From positions 11,866,697 to 11,930,696 of the forward strand of contig JAJEKV010000034.1 in NCBI GenBank assembly GCA_021234155.1: 64,000 nt of DNA, in the 5' to 3' direction. The stretch is from Isoetes taiwanensis (Eukaryota; Streptophyta; Lycopodiopsida; Isoetales; Isoetaceae). The notes below the pieces were generated by a model, which saw only the letters and a list, made by a program, of their open reading frames with translations, did not search any database and was not told the origin of the DNA. This document shows positions 12,355-22,990 of the stretch, in pieces (within the stretch, counting starts at the first letter, position 1; every line of letters starts with the position of its first letter). The position numbers and the translations under genes are program-made.

Positions 12355-13312
12355 TGTGGACGCTCCCTATTGTGGCAACTCCATCACCACGGAAAGGCCC
12401 TCCATCCGTTCGGACCATTTGTGATGGCCCGCCAGATCCCGGGGTGAAGGACACCGGAGGTGTCATTCGTCCCATGCCTTCTACGAGAATCCTATATAGC
12501 GGAAGCGTTACATATATGTTAGCACGTGACAACAATACTAATGAATAATATACCACCATGAAGGGTGGCCCATCATCATCATCATCATCATCAGTACAAC
12601 TAACAACAGAATACCAACATAACAAAGGGAATGCACCATAAATAAGGGCTCTACCCTGGGCTCAGACCCATGAGGGTCGACTGACAGTCACGGCCTCGGG
12701 ATAATAGCAGACAGAAGTATAACATGGCATTGGTTGGCATATAACAATGGCTAGGGTAGTCCACTCCATCCGCCCCTCCTGTGCACACTTTGCAGCTAGG
12801 CTGAAACAAGCTATGGCATGGTTGTAGCCTTCCGGAGACGCAATCCCATGGATTCACCCTATGGGACTACTCCGGATTATATCTCCCCGGATCCGACGAG
12901 GCAGGCTTGAATCACAGCGGTTCGATGGATGTGCTAGAGGATACGTGCCACATCTGCAGCATCCTCATCCATACTCGACTTACCCCCCTCCCCTCCCTTC
13001 CTCTCCCCCCCCTTCCAAAAAAAAAATCTATGCAAAGTCCGGGCGCCCACATAGGCACGTATCCTGCTGTAACCTGTGGGGTGTCGAGACCATACCGCCC
13101 ACATGCAAATTGACCGACCATAAGCCTAAGCGCCCAAGGGAGCCCCAAGAAAGCCATTATAAAGATGGCATAGCTCCACCTCCACGGGATTGTGTCGATT
13201 ATTTGCTTTCAAACCACATCATATCATCCATACCACGTGGGCTCTTATGCACGCTACATTTACCGGGTCTTAAAGGGTTCTAACTAGGAACATCTCTCTA
13301 CTTCTAGATGGC
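12355..13312 (-). repeat. LTR of the minus-strand element
   Basis: The LTR begins on the plus strand with TGTGGACGCTCC and runs to about 13312, where homology with 45025 ends. It holds the small hairpin ACCACCATGAAGGGTGG, a (CAT)7 run at 12571-12591 (only three units in the 45.7 kb relative) and the shared block GTCCACTCCATCCGCCCCTC at about 12759. Open frames inside it are not conserved between copies. Confidence 0.75.
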
Positions 13313-13314
13313 CT

Positions 13315-15195
13315 TTAGGGTTGGAGCTTTGGTGAAGCTTATGCTCAAGGAAATGACCTCCAACTAATGATACATTAGGGAGGCAAGTAATGAACCCACA
13401 CGACGAAAGTGTGAGACAAGAGGAGCTTGAAAGTGGTGTGTAAACAACATTTCAAAGAAAGAGAATTTGTTACAGGTGCTCCCAAGGGCATAGTCGAATC
13501 GAGGGCCCGCATGAGGGCGTCCATGAGCGGGGGGTGCTGCTTGGATCGAATTGCCGCAGTTGTGATTTAATAGGCCATGGTATGTCGGTCTATGGTGATG
13601 GAATGCGGGATGCGTGGTAATAATTGCTAGCGGCGGATAATGGATCAGCTAGGGCACTAATATTAGGAAATATTAGTGCGGAAGGAGCTTATGGGTTTGT
13701 AGAGGCAAAAGATCTATATGGGTGCATGGTTAGCATTGTTATATTATTGTTAATGGAACTAGTATGGGCACTAGGGGCCAAATGCATTAATATAAAAAGA
13801 ATGCAAGTTATCTATGGTTAAAAATGTCTATTAAATGTACACGTGGCATCAAGTGGTTGGTTGGGTTATAAAACCCGATATAGAACAAGATCAAAACGAA
13901 TTCATATCAGGACAAAAGGGGATCCACCGCCAAATCGATGGTCGTGTCATAGAGTGAGATTTGGATCGAATCAAGGAATTTTTTTGCGGTACGGTGGTAT
14001 TAGAGCTCAATGGCCCGAACTGTGCCGGATATGCCGGGACCGTTGACGATTGCACGAAGTGCATCCGCTGAAGAGGGCATAATACACATACCGAGGACAT
14101 TCATTTAGGCGATGAATTGCCCGAGTTGAGCTGGATGAGGAGCACCTTCAAAAGCTGCTCGGCGCGCCTATTCTATGTGGGGTGCCGATCATGTAATTGC
14201 CGCAAGTGCAGCTATCGATAATGTCGCGCAAGTCGCGACTATCGCGATAATGTAAATCTTTGGGAACGCCCGGGAGCAAGGTATCGAGTGGGGTCCGGTG
14301 GGTGAGAACTTACCCCGACGAGAATGTAGGTCATGTCAACCGCCGGCCAGGGAACTGAACGAGATAAGGGATGGATGCGGCGATTTTGACCATAGAAGAC
14401 CCGATAGTAAGCTCCAAAGATTGGATTATAAAGCACGGAGAAGGAATGGATGGGGGGGTGAAGTGGGTCAAGAAGAGAGGAGCCCGGTCGGCTCCAGAGT
14501 AAACCATATCCGAATCAAGACTTGGACCTTGAGGTTGTTGCCATGGCAGCGAGGTCATTTGGTGTGGCCCAAAGCGGTTGGAAACTACCAAAGGTGCGGA
14601 TTGGGCCTTTGGGCACCGGTGACATTCATCGGGGAGGATTCTCTAGAAGGATCCGTTTTGCTAGGAGAGCTCCACATAGGGGCGGGCCAAAATTGATCCG
14701 TTGAGGGGGATCAGGAATCCAAGATGTGGTGAAGGCGGGTCGGCATGTCGTGCATTGGGCAAAGATTACTCAAGGAAAATTTTGCCGTAACATAATTTGA
14801 AGGGACACTTTGAATAGTCAAAGTCCGGAGTATGAACAAGGTAGGTGCCAAGGAACATCTCACCAAGGAGAATGTGCTCTGGACTTGGTATTCTGTGTGT
14901 ATCCCAAGGAGTAGCTCCACGTTGGTATATGCGTAGTAGGACCATTTAATGGTAAAACAGAACAAGAGAAAGAAAGCGTGTATAATGGAACTTTTAGTTC
15001 ACATTCCATATGAATAGGGGAATAATGAAGATAAGAGTTCTTATACTAGACGTTAAACATGTCCACTAGGAACTTAGAGTGGCATCTCTCCCTGTGGAAT
15101 TTGCGACTAGAGCTTGAGGATCAAGGCAAACCAAGGTTAGAGAGTCTAAAAAGTGTAGTGTCAAAACCACAACATGTATATGATAAAAGATAAAT
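13315..15195. repeat. Dispersed ~0.7 kb repeat, copy 2, interrupted
   Basis: The two ends (13315-13469 and 14794-15195) match 4240-4915 in order and orientation. The ~1.3 kb between them has no counterpart in copy 1, showing that copy 2 was split after the repeat had spread. The left end abuts the LTR at 13312. Confidence 0.8.
13470..14793. mobile_element. ~1.3 kb insertion of unknown class
   Basis: The intact copy at 4.5 kb reads straight through the word AATTTG; here AATTTG occurs on both sides (13464-13469 and 14794-14799). The insert starts near GTTACAGG and ends near CCGTAAC, so GTTAC/GTAAC form short inverted ends. Small frames inside (13624-13821 plus; 14298-14696 plus, 132 codons; 14331-14591 minus) overlap each other and show no transposase motif. 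A DNA transposon with very short ends is the simplest reading, but the ends and target duplication are too short to fix the superfamily. Confidence 0.55.
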
Positions 15196-16724
15196 TTCAC
15201 ACCTAATTAGAAAAAGTTCTTTTCGCTGTCTCGTGATTTAACAGCCTAAACATAGCTTTTAAGAAATATACTGGCAATACATTATCACAATTTAGACATT
15301 ATGTAAATATATTCCATGTCCTCTCGAGGCCCAAGTGAGCAATAGAAATAAATTAAATTAAATTAAATTAAACTAAATTATCACAATTTTGTCCTCAACT
15401 CATCACGCAATGCAACCATTAGAGAATGAAGATCTAAACACTGTCGAAAAAGGAGAAAGACGCATCTCGACCATGTATTCGATCCAACGGCCAAAATCAG
15501 GGGAGAAGGCAAAACTTACAAATTTGCATTAGAATGAAACCTAGGCGCCCAGCACTCCCGTTCAAATTTTCTCCCAATCACATACTATCACAAAGCAAAA
15601 ACAAACTGTTGAATCGAGGGACGAAAATGAGTTAAAGAAATTCAACGACCAAAATGCTGCACAAACTATCATTTTATTTTGCTTTTAGTATTATATATAG
15701 ATAGATGATTTTAGCCCCTTGGGCTCCACCGTGACCATGTCTAAAAGCTCCCATAAGCTTCCTAGACCCTTTTTCTCTAGAAGAAGAGGTGTCATATATT
15801 ATTGTGTCATAATTCTCTTAGCTATATTAACTTGCCATATTTATTCAATTATTGCCTTAGCTTTATTTTCTTAGTATAGTCGGATCACAACTTTTGAGTT
15901 CCCATAAACTCACATCTCCCATTCCATTCGAGCCGTTCCTTCCTTAGATTTAATTAATCTCGTACAGTCAAGCCATGTCCCTGAGTCCCCATAGACTCGA
16001 TAATTCTGTTGTTCTCATGACGTCATTTCCAACTCCACATAGCTACTTCCTCTCAATGTAAAGACCACAAGTTCAATATTAATTAGAACACTCCACGCTT
16101 TCTTAAATTGCCATATAATCCAATAGTTTCGTTAATTAACTAGAGAGTTTATTAAACCATTACAGTTATCGTGCCACTGCCGTCTTACAGAAGTTGCTAT
16201 GAGCATCATTTTGGCCTCTCCCTTGATTCCCATGACTCTAAAACATAATCATAGTCATTTCCAAATCAATACTAGATCATTCCTCAACTTTATATTTATT
16301 TAACTTGCTCTTGGGTTCCTTAGAACTTCAATATTTCCCGGATGTGTTCATGCCTTGGATGGGTTCATTGACTCAAAAAAGCTGTTACCATGGCCTTGAT
16401 TCACCAAGACTCTTTTGTGCGGACATGCCTATGCAATTATCTAACAATAGGTAATCCTTAAATAACCAATCAAACATTTGTTATTGACCATAAAATCATG
16501 ATGAATCCACTCATATTTTTTTCCAGCATTGCAGATTTGAGCAATACATTGCCCAGCTATTACATCTATAAACCCGACCTGTAGAGGCTCTTCAAGACCA
16601 AATTGGCCTTCTAGCTTGGATTTTGGCATCTCCAAGGGCAAAGGCGACCCTTGTAGACTTGGTTCAGGCACACTCCAAGTCTTTATCTTCTCAAATAGAC
16701 CCCCTTTTCTGGCCAAATCAGCCT
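15196..16724. other. AT-rich spacer with a 5 bp microsatellite
   Basis: An (AATTA)n run lies at about 15348-15380. A 91-codon minus-strand frame (16441-16716) ends the interval but has no recognisable domain and is next to the LINE tail. Nothing else can be assigned. Confidence 0.4.
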
Positions 16725-17013
16725 ATAAGAATAGAATAGAATAGAATAGAATAGAATAGAATAGAATAGATTTTTAAGCGTCCCACGGAGACCGGTGGCG
16801 AGCGACAAGCGTATTACTCACGAGTTAAAAACCCCCACCCGAAGGGTTTTGAGGAAAAACCTTAGCGGTAATAAGTCTGGCGGCATGCCGTACAATTGTG
16901 TAGGACAGTTCAATGCCGTCCCGGAAGACACAATCGAGTCCAGGTGCATCCATAACCTCACGGAGGTATGACCCCAACAAACCCACTAGCGCCGTATTCA
17001 ACAACTCATGCAA
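16725..17013 (-). mobile_element. LINE 3' end with (TATTC)n tail
   Basis: On the minus strand a short frame (17013 to 16825, 62 codons) ends in QNPSGGGF. It is followed by a 3' region ending CCGTGGGACGCTTAAAAA and then a (TATTC)n tail at 16725-16770. The tail word resembles the other LINE ends in this window (12160, 43600, 44980). How far the element extends beyond 17013 is unclear. No polymerase motif is visible. Confidence 0.6.
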
Positions 17014-17370
17014 TGGTTGGCGGGCACTATCAATCGATCATACCGCTCCACATTATGGGCAAGCGTTGGGGCCCGGACACGGAGGGCATGACATTTCATC
17101 CTCAATGAAATACGGTGGCAACACTTTTAAAGCCTTTGCTCTGCGTGCTTCCGAGCCCAGCGACACATCTCCATGCGGGTACGATGTGCACCGTCGCGAA
17201 TGGAAGCTATAAGTCGCACTTCTTCATGGGCAGCCGGGTGTATAATGTGGTGTGGGCCCCTCATGGCCTAGGATTGACTTCTTTGTTGATAGTATGCCCG
17301 ACTTAACGTCGTCCCGGGCTTGGCGGAGCGAACATTCGACATATAAGGAGGGAGTAAAAAAGAAGCGGCG

Positions 17371-17494
17371 TTTGACATATAATGGCGGCGGTGGGCTAGG
17401 TCGCGGTGCGCGCTTCGGGGCAAGTCATGTGGCGTGAGCCGTGAAAGCAGCGCCCGTCGACCACACTTTCTTGTCAAAGCCATTATATGTCAAA
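17371..17494. repeat. 16 bp perfect inverted repeat
   Basis: TTTGACATATAATGGC at 17371-17386 is matched exactly by its reverse complement at 17479-17494, leaving a GC-rich loop of 92 bases. It could be the ends of a miniature inverted-repeat element or a hairpin; no target duplication is obvious. Confidence 0.6.
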
Positions 17495-17499
17495 GCGGT

Positions 17500-18940
17500 C
17501 TTCTCGGCCATTACGGCCGTAAAGGTTCAGCGTAGGCAATTTCGTCACGCCACGTGCGGTGGTGATGTGATGGGGGGTATAATTTTTTTTTTCTTGATGT
17601 CACCTTTTCTTTTTTTGCGTTATCATCGAACTCGGTGATGGGGGTCCATCTTTTCTAAAGTTGACTATGGGGCTCATTGGTTTTGTGTGGCGGCGTTGGG
17701 CATCAATTTCTTTGTTGCTACATCTTTGTGAAGTTTAAAGTTTTGGCGAAGTTTTGAGATGTTTTGAGAAGTTTCTTGACAAGTTTTGTGATTTTTTGAT
17801 CTGCGGCTATGGCGCTCGTGTGCGACGATGTGTTCTAATCTTCTGGCGCTACTTCATTACGGAGTTTGGCGTCTGTAGAGAGGTTTCTTGCATGTTCTTG
17901 ATAAAACTTGTTGCATGCAAGTTTTAACTTGCTTTTTTCCTTGTTTAGCATCGTTAGCAAGTGTTTGGGCGCCGATCTTCAAAATGGTAAGAATTGTTGT
18001 TGTAATCTTAGATTATTTTTGTCAATATTTTATCATCATTCTATTTTTTTTCTTACAGATTTCCATGGAGATCATTGTTTTTTTTTAATTTCTAGAATGA
18101 AGATCAACGATCTTGTACCTGAGAACTTTTTGAATGCGATGGATATTGATAAACTTGTATTATTATTGAAGTTTAGATGTAGATTCCTTGTATTATTCTT
18201 GCACTTAAGCTGAAAAAAACTTCTATTGTTTCAAAACTTCAAAAAAATTATAACTTTCAAATCTAAGGAAAGACTAGGCCATTATGGTTTATAATGGCAG
18301 TCTGAATTACAATGAAATTGCATGTTGTGGACCTTCACGCTCCCATATTTCCCATTCAATCGGCCTTGCAAAGGTTGGTTGGATCGGTCATCGGCCATCT
18401 TGGCTCTGTCTTGGCTCTAGTTTTGGCAACTAATTCGTTGTTACAACACCGGTAGGACACCGACCACGGGCGACTAACTTATGGCTTTGAACCTAGCATA
18501 GTTCATAGTACAAAATACTATACAATGGCCAAATCGGCCCCTTCTGGCACAATCGAAAACCTTATATGCAGGTTGGATGGCTTCCTATGGCTTCTTCAAC
18601 CTTCCTGTGTTCATGGCTTTTGCGGTTTTGCCAGCCGAATCAGCCATGCTATGCTCTTTAATTCAACCTTCCAATCTTACAACGCTCAACATGATATAGG
18701 TTTGTATTCCTACATCTACTAAATCGATATGCTCATGTGCAACCGTTACTACCATCTTATCCATGATGCTAGTTCTTGTAGTTATCAAAACCCAGCTTTG
18801 CCTATCTGTTTGATTTTCTAGATTTAAGCTTAGTTCCTTCCTAGCTTATTATGCTTTTCTTATTTAGTAACACAAATGTTGCAATTCCATCCAAGTTTCC
18901 TAAACAATAAACCTCATGGCAAAGCACCAAATAACCATAT
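17500..18940. other. Unassigned DNA, T-rich plus strand
   Basis: Repeated GAAGTTTTG-type words lie near 17730-17800. A 101-codon plus-strand frame (17908-18213) crosses a possible intron end (TTTCTTACAG at about 18050-18058) but has no recognisable product. It is tail-side flank of the gypsy element, and no LTR of that element could be identified here. Confidence 0.3.
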
Positions 18941-18949
18941 AAAAAAAAT

Positions 18950-19184
18950 ACTGACCCCGATGTAAGCTTGAAACCACCCACCTTTCTTTTGCTATGAACT
19001 CTAAGCTTGCATTTCCAAAAAGGGTTGTTGAGAAACCTCCACTTTAGAAGCGGGGTTATGCCATGTATCGGGGTAAGGCATTGATAACCATAATTGATCA
19101 TGAAGGAGCGATGCGGAAGATTCCCGCTTCATCTTGTTATAGGCAAATTCGACCGGATAAATATATTGACCCATTGGAATTGCT
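18950..19184 (-). pseudogene. Integrase C-terminal remnant
   Basis: The minus strand reads EFAYNKMKRESSASL, then a stretch ending NPASKVEVSQQPFLEM in a shifted frame. This resembles the E-F-A-Y-N and N-P-x-x-K-V-E-x-x-x-Q segments that follow the gypsy integrase core. Similarity fades at about 18960; no chromodomain, polypurine tract or LTR could be identified beyond. Confidence 0.55.
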
Positions 19185-19765
19185 TACTCCACACATAACT
19201 TCATAGCATATCCTCTATAATACGATTGGTACGCTCGGTCGACCATCCGTCGAGGATGATATCCGTACTCATAGCAAGCTTGGTCGGATGGTAGCAAAGA
19301 AATCTTTCCGAGGAAGGCCCTTACGAATTTGGGATCCACAATCGGATACAATAACTTCGTGGCATTCCGTTGCAACTGAAGATCTCCTTTGCAAATAGCG
19401 GTAGCGGTATCAAAGGTTGTATCCGGTGGTGCGACATGGCAAGAAATGAGCCATTTTTCGACAATTTGTCGACCACTACCATCAATGCATCATATCCCAC
19501 GAGAGTACGCGGGAGGCCCACAATGAAATCCATGGTTATCACTTCCCCTTAGCATTGGGCACATCCAGCGGTTGCAACTCTCACGGAATTCTTAGTTGCT
19601 CAGCCTTTGGTACGTTGACGGACTTGACACTGTTTAATGTACTGGCAATGTCCTTCTTCATTGAAGGCCGAAATAAGCGGGAGCGGATCTTAAAGTAGGT
19701 CTTCATAAACTTTGCATGTCCGGCTATAGGGCTATTGTCGTGTCATGGAGAATTAGCTTACACAT
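19185..19765 (-). pseudogene. Integrase (zinc domain and DDE core), frameshifted
   Basis: Before the core, HDSPIAGHAKFMKTYFKIR supplies the two histidines of the H2C2 zinc domain. The core begins MDFIVGLPRTLVGYDALMVVVDKLSK (first catalytic D in MDFI), continues FAKEIFSCNGMPRS, then changes frame and reads VDPKFVRAFLGK (second catalytic D region) and YEYGYHPRRMVDRAYQ, where the usual Y-H-P-Q-T-D-G-Q-T-E is altered and the third acidic residue is not recognisable. At least two frame changes. The enzyme joins element DNA to the chromosome; not functional here. Confidence 0.9.
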
Positions 19766-19768
19766 TAC

Positions 19769-20428
19769 TCAAGTCTCCGGTACACACAACTTATCTTTGT
19801 AATATAATAAGGTGCCTTCTTTCTTATCACGGACGAAAGCTTCACGTTCTTTTATAAATGCGTGCTTCCTTAGCCAAACTAACCCAAACATCGGAACTTC
19901 GGGATGCGTGGCCAAGGTCTGTTCTGTCGTTTCCCAAACTCCTTCGGTGAGTGTAGAAATTCTTGCGTTACAATGGGTTCGGGTTACCAAGGGATGGCGT
20001 GACAATGCATCCGCAACCACATTGTGTTTCCCAGGCTTATACATAATCTCAAAGTCATATTCCTCGAGAAACTCCATCCATCTTCTCTTACGGAGATTGA
20101 GATTGGGTTGGGTTGTTAGATAACGGAGACTCTGATGATCCGTATCCAGCTGGAATCTTCTACCAAGAAGGTAGTGTCTCCATATGCGCAGAGCACAGAC
20201 AACGGCTAACAATTCCTGATCATGGGTAGGGTATCGCTGCTCCGTCTCGTTCATTTTCTTTGAATCATAGGCAATAACCCTCCCCTCCTGCATTAGGACT
20301 CCCCCGGTAGCAATCTTACTGGCATCCGTTGCTACTAATTTGTCCTTTTCAGGATCGGGCAATCTGAGGACTGGTGCTGACGTTAAAGTGCTGAAAACTT
20401 CCCTGGACCTTTGCTTTCCAATGCTCAA
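19769..20428 (-). pseudogene. RNase H and start of the integrase zinc region
   Basis: A 219-codon open frame carries the RNase H acidic residues: D in VATDASKIATGG, E in HDQELLAVV, D in DTDHQSLRYL, and D in VVADALSRH near the end of the domain (about 19995). YKPGKHNVVADALSRH is the usual gypsy closing motif. The final 70 or so codons (DKKEGTLLYYKDKLCVPET) are the linker leading to the integrase zinc domain. This is the best-preserved frame of the element. It should degrade RNA in the RNA-DNA hybrid during reverse transcription. It is separated from RT by a frameshift at about 20430-20490. Confidence 0.95.
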
Positions 20429-20489
20429 TCCAATCCCTCACTTTCTCATGCTTTGTAAGATTGGTAAGAGGTGCTGCAATCTTTGCAAA

Positions 20490-21360
20490 GTCCTTAACAA
20501 AATTTCCGATAATCTCCTGCTAATCCCAAGAAACTTCGGACCTCGGAAACATTACCTGGAATAGGCCATTCCCTTACTGCCTCTATCTTTGCCGGATCTG
20601 TAGCAATTCCCTCTGCTGAAATGACATGTCCCAAATAATCCACCTTCGGAGTGGCAAACTTGCACTTAGAGAACTTGGCAAAGAGTTGGTGACGTCTTAA
20701 CTTTTGTAGGGCCAATCGAAGATGCTGCTCATGCTCCTCCAAAGTTTTACTATAGATGAGAATGTCGTCAAAGAAAATAACAACAAAATCATCCAAGTAC
20801 TGTCGGAAGACATCATTCATCAATCGCATAAAGGTTGCGGGGGCATTAGTTAATCTAAAAGGCATAACAGTAAATTCATAATGCCCATATCTAGTGCGTA
20901 AATCAATCTTGGAAAAATGCTTGGCCCCTTGCAACTGGTCCATTAGATCATCCGCCCTAGGCAAAGCATAGCGATTCTTGATGGTATGTTTATTGAGCTG
21001 CCTATAGTCAATACACATCCTCAAGGAGCCATCCTTTTTCTTAACAAAAAGGATAGGAGCGCCAAAAGGCGAAACACTAGGCCGAATGAACCCTAGGTTT
21101 AGTAACTCACGAAGTTGCTTCTTAAGCTCGCCAACTCGGGGGACTCATACGATGCGGGGGCCTTCTTGGTAGGCTTAGTACCTGGTTCCAAAGCTATTTC
21201 ACATTCTACTCGTCTAAAAGGAGGAAGTTTCTGGATCTCATCTGGAAAAAGATCGCTAAATTCTCGGAGAAGATTTGCAATGCCCTCTGGTAAGGTACCA
21301 ATTACTTGCTTCTGTTTAGCATCTGATTCAATGGATGCAAGTCTGATAATGCAGAGCAAC
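20490..21360 (-). pseudogene. Reverse transcriptase, with an internal deletion
   Basis: The N-terminal part (21359-21099) reads LLREFSDLFPDE and ALEPGTKPTKKAP, then shifts frame at about 21120; [20 protein letters not shown] continues in the next frame. From 21024 the frame is open for 176 codons: [36 protein letters not shown], the catalytic FFDDILIYS at about 20748-20775 (usual Y-x-D-D position, F replacing Y), [18 protein letters not shown] and [11 protein letters not shown]. The segment normally containing S-G-Y-H-Q-I and K-T-A-F is missing: KIDLR joins straight to TRYGHYEF at about 20895, an in-frame loss of roughly 19 residues. The enzyme copies element RNA into DNA; this copy should be inactive. 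Confidence 0.95.
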
Positions 21361-21439
21361 TTATCCTTATGTATAGCCTTATCTAACTACCTGATGGTCA
21401 TAGGCGCATAATGGGGTTTAGGAGTCACCTTTAATAGTC

Positions 21440-21790
21440 GCGGGTTCCATTAGCTGCATTGAAGGTAACCTCTCGTTTCATGATCTATATTGGCCTTTGC
21501 GGATGCCAAGAATTCCATACCGACAATCAGATCATATTTGCCAATATCCATTAATTCGGCACCCAATGCAACTGGTGCACCCGGCAGCTGCATCTTAAGG
21601 TTAATGCGACGGCCATGAGTATGCCTGATCTTACCACTGGCTAAAGTGATAAAAGGCCGATCCGGGACCTCAATGTTTCAAGCCGCAATACAGGCCATTC
21701 TAGGAGAAGCAAAATTATGTGTACTTCCCGTATCCATTAGAATTATGAAAGGCTTCTTGTCTACTTGACCTATGGTGGAAATACTTGCGG
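21440..21790 (-). pseudogene. Aspartic protease region
   Basis: At 21721-21737 the minus strand encodes MDTGST within FIILMDTGSTHNFAS, the active-site loop of retrotransposon pepsin-like proteases. Further on, FITLASGK and YDLIVGMEFLASAKANID (about 21484-21540) match the second half, equivalent to the usual I-L-G-M-D-W-L segment with E-F in place of D-W. A stop falls between the two halves. The enzyme cleaves the Gag-Pol chain in the particle; it is broken here. Confidence 0.8.
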
Positions 21791-22296
21791 AGTTGACTTT
21801 GGCATTGCCGGTTTCTATGGCTGCAAGGATATGAGGAGACGCAGTGAATATACTCTGGAGCCTCCTCCCGGCAACGGTAGTGTAGACTCAAGATCGTCCC
21901 CGGTCGAGGTCGGGCCATGGCAATTTAGGCGACCATGTGACATAAGGGGCATTGCGCGCATGAAGTGAGTGGTCGCATACACCCGTAGAACATGCCTTAT
22001 CTTGGCGGAGCTGTTTCAGAAGCCTCTTTGGGAATAGACGTAAGAGGTTCCGAACTTCCTTACCGACATTGTTCCGGTTTGTCGGTCATGTTGAAGGTGA
22101 CTTTTTTTCCCCGGGCCGTAAGAGTTGTCTTGAGAGGGCCCCGGACTTGGCTAACGGGGTTTGTAAGGTGTGGGCGGGCGTGGCTGCAAGTAAAGGCGGG
22201 ACGATGGGTACTGGTTTCTTGGTGTGTCCTCCTCGAGGCTCAATGCCTTAGCCTCAACCGCAATTGATTTCAGGTCCCGGCGCCAAGCGTATGAAT

Positions 22297-22635
22297 TCAT
22301 CGATGTAGGCTGGGTGACATACCCTTACCCTTCTCTAACCTGTAAAAGGTATGGATTTGTTGGCATTTATCGCCACGAGGCACATAATGCGACTTAAAAG
22401 CTTTGGCAAACTTTCGGAATTTGCATCGGCTTCTATCCGGATGCTTGGCTCGCATACAGCCCTTCCACCAAATGCACGGCGGCTCCGTAAGGTTTTGTGG
22501 TGGCAACCTTTCTGTATCTTTTTCTTTGTCATGCCATAGGACTTTCCAAATTCCTTCATCTCGTCTAATGAGGATTACGCATTGATCCACCTCTAGATTT
22601 CCCATCAAAGCTGGGCGATTTTCTATTTTTTCCAT
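22297..22635 (-). pseudogene. Gag core (retrotransposon gag domain)
   Basis: The 112-codon frame contains PPCIWWKGC, the position of the family's A-x-x-W-W segment, and FAKAFKSHYVPRGDKCQQ, matching the W-x-x-F-x-x-x-F-x-x-x-Y-x-P pattern that precedes the Q-G-x-M-S-V-x-E-Y stretch. After KGKGMSPSLHR it shifts frame: EYIDEFIRLAPGPE can be read in another frame just downstream. Gag forms the particle around the element RNA in the cytoplasm. A zinc knuckle, expected further on, was not recognised. Confidence 0.7.
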
Positions 22636-22639
22636 ATAC

Positions 22640-22990
22640 TAGTTATGGCCATGTCAACCGTCTTCACGATACTCTTTGTCGGCGCTTTGCATGGTCACCG
22701 GATGATCAGCGTCTCGAGAGGACGAAGTGGCCCGATGGTTTGGAATGGTGCTTCCCTCGTGCGGGTACAGGGCTTGGTTCAGGTGCAAGTGGCTGCTGGG
22801 GTGGTGGGCTTGGCGGCAACGGAGGTAACTCGGGTCCATTCTCCTGTACTTGTTGCGGTGGGTTGGTATTCAACACATAAGTTTGTAACTCGACTAATTG
22901 CCTCTTCATCAACATAAGTTCCTGCTCAGGTGTTAGTCGACTGGCATTCGAGGGTGTCTGCCAGGCGGCATTGCGTGCACCGTCTATATT
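22640..22990 (-). pseudogene. Gag N-terminal part, proline-rich
   Basis: The frame reads LTPEQELMLMKRQLVEL, then a glutamine/proline linker (PPLPPSPPPQQP) and ends RGKHHSKPSGH before frame is lost. A short helical segment followed by a low-complexity linker is usual at the start of plant gypsy Gag. The true start is uncertain: an upstream AACGCCGCCTGGCAG-like segment near 22960-22980 also looks coding. It is separated from the Gag core at 22297-22635 by a frameshift. Confidence 0.6.

Larger units (their letters stand above)
10425..13312 (-). mobile_element. LTR-retrotransposon fragment (LTR, primer site, leader)
   Basis: The block is an inverted relative of 45010-47392. Reading on the minus strand there is an LTR (about 13312 to 12355), then a tRNA-Met-type primer site, then about 1.4 kb of leader without an open frame, ending at about 10425 where the two copies stop matching. 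A LINE (11724-12204) is inserted in the leader. No gag or pol of this family could be recognised, so it is either non-autonomous or truncated. LTR and primer-site structure are seen directly; the family assignment is only to LTR retrotransposons. Confidence 0.8.
18950..22990 (-). mobile_element. Decayed Ty3/gypsy retrotransposon
   Basis: On the minus strand the order is gag, protease, reverse transcriptase, RNase H, zinc-binding region, integrase. RT before integrase is the gypsy order and excludes copia. Domain boundaries fall in different frames with several stops, so the copy is inactive as written. No LTR or primer site could be matched to its ends; the nearest primer site (27.5 kb) may belong to a different element. 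The RNase H and integrase wording resembles plant chromoviruses, but no chromodomain was found. Confidence 0.93.
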
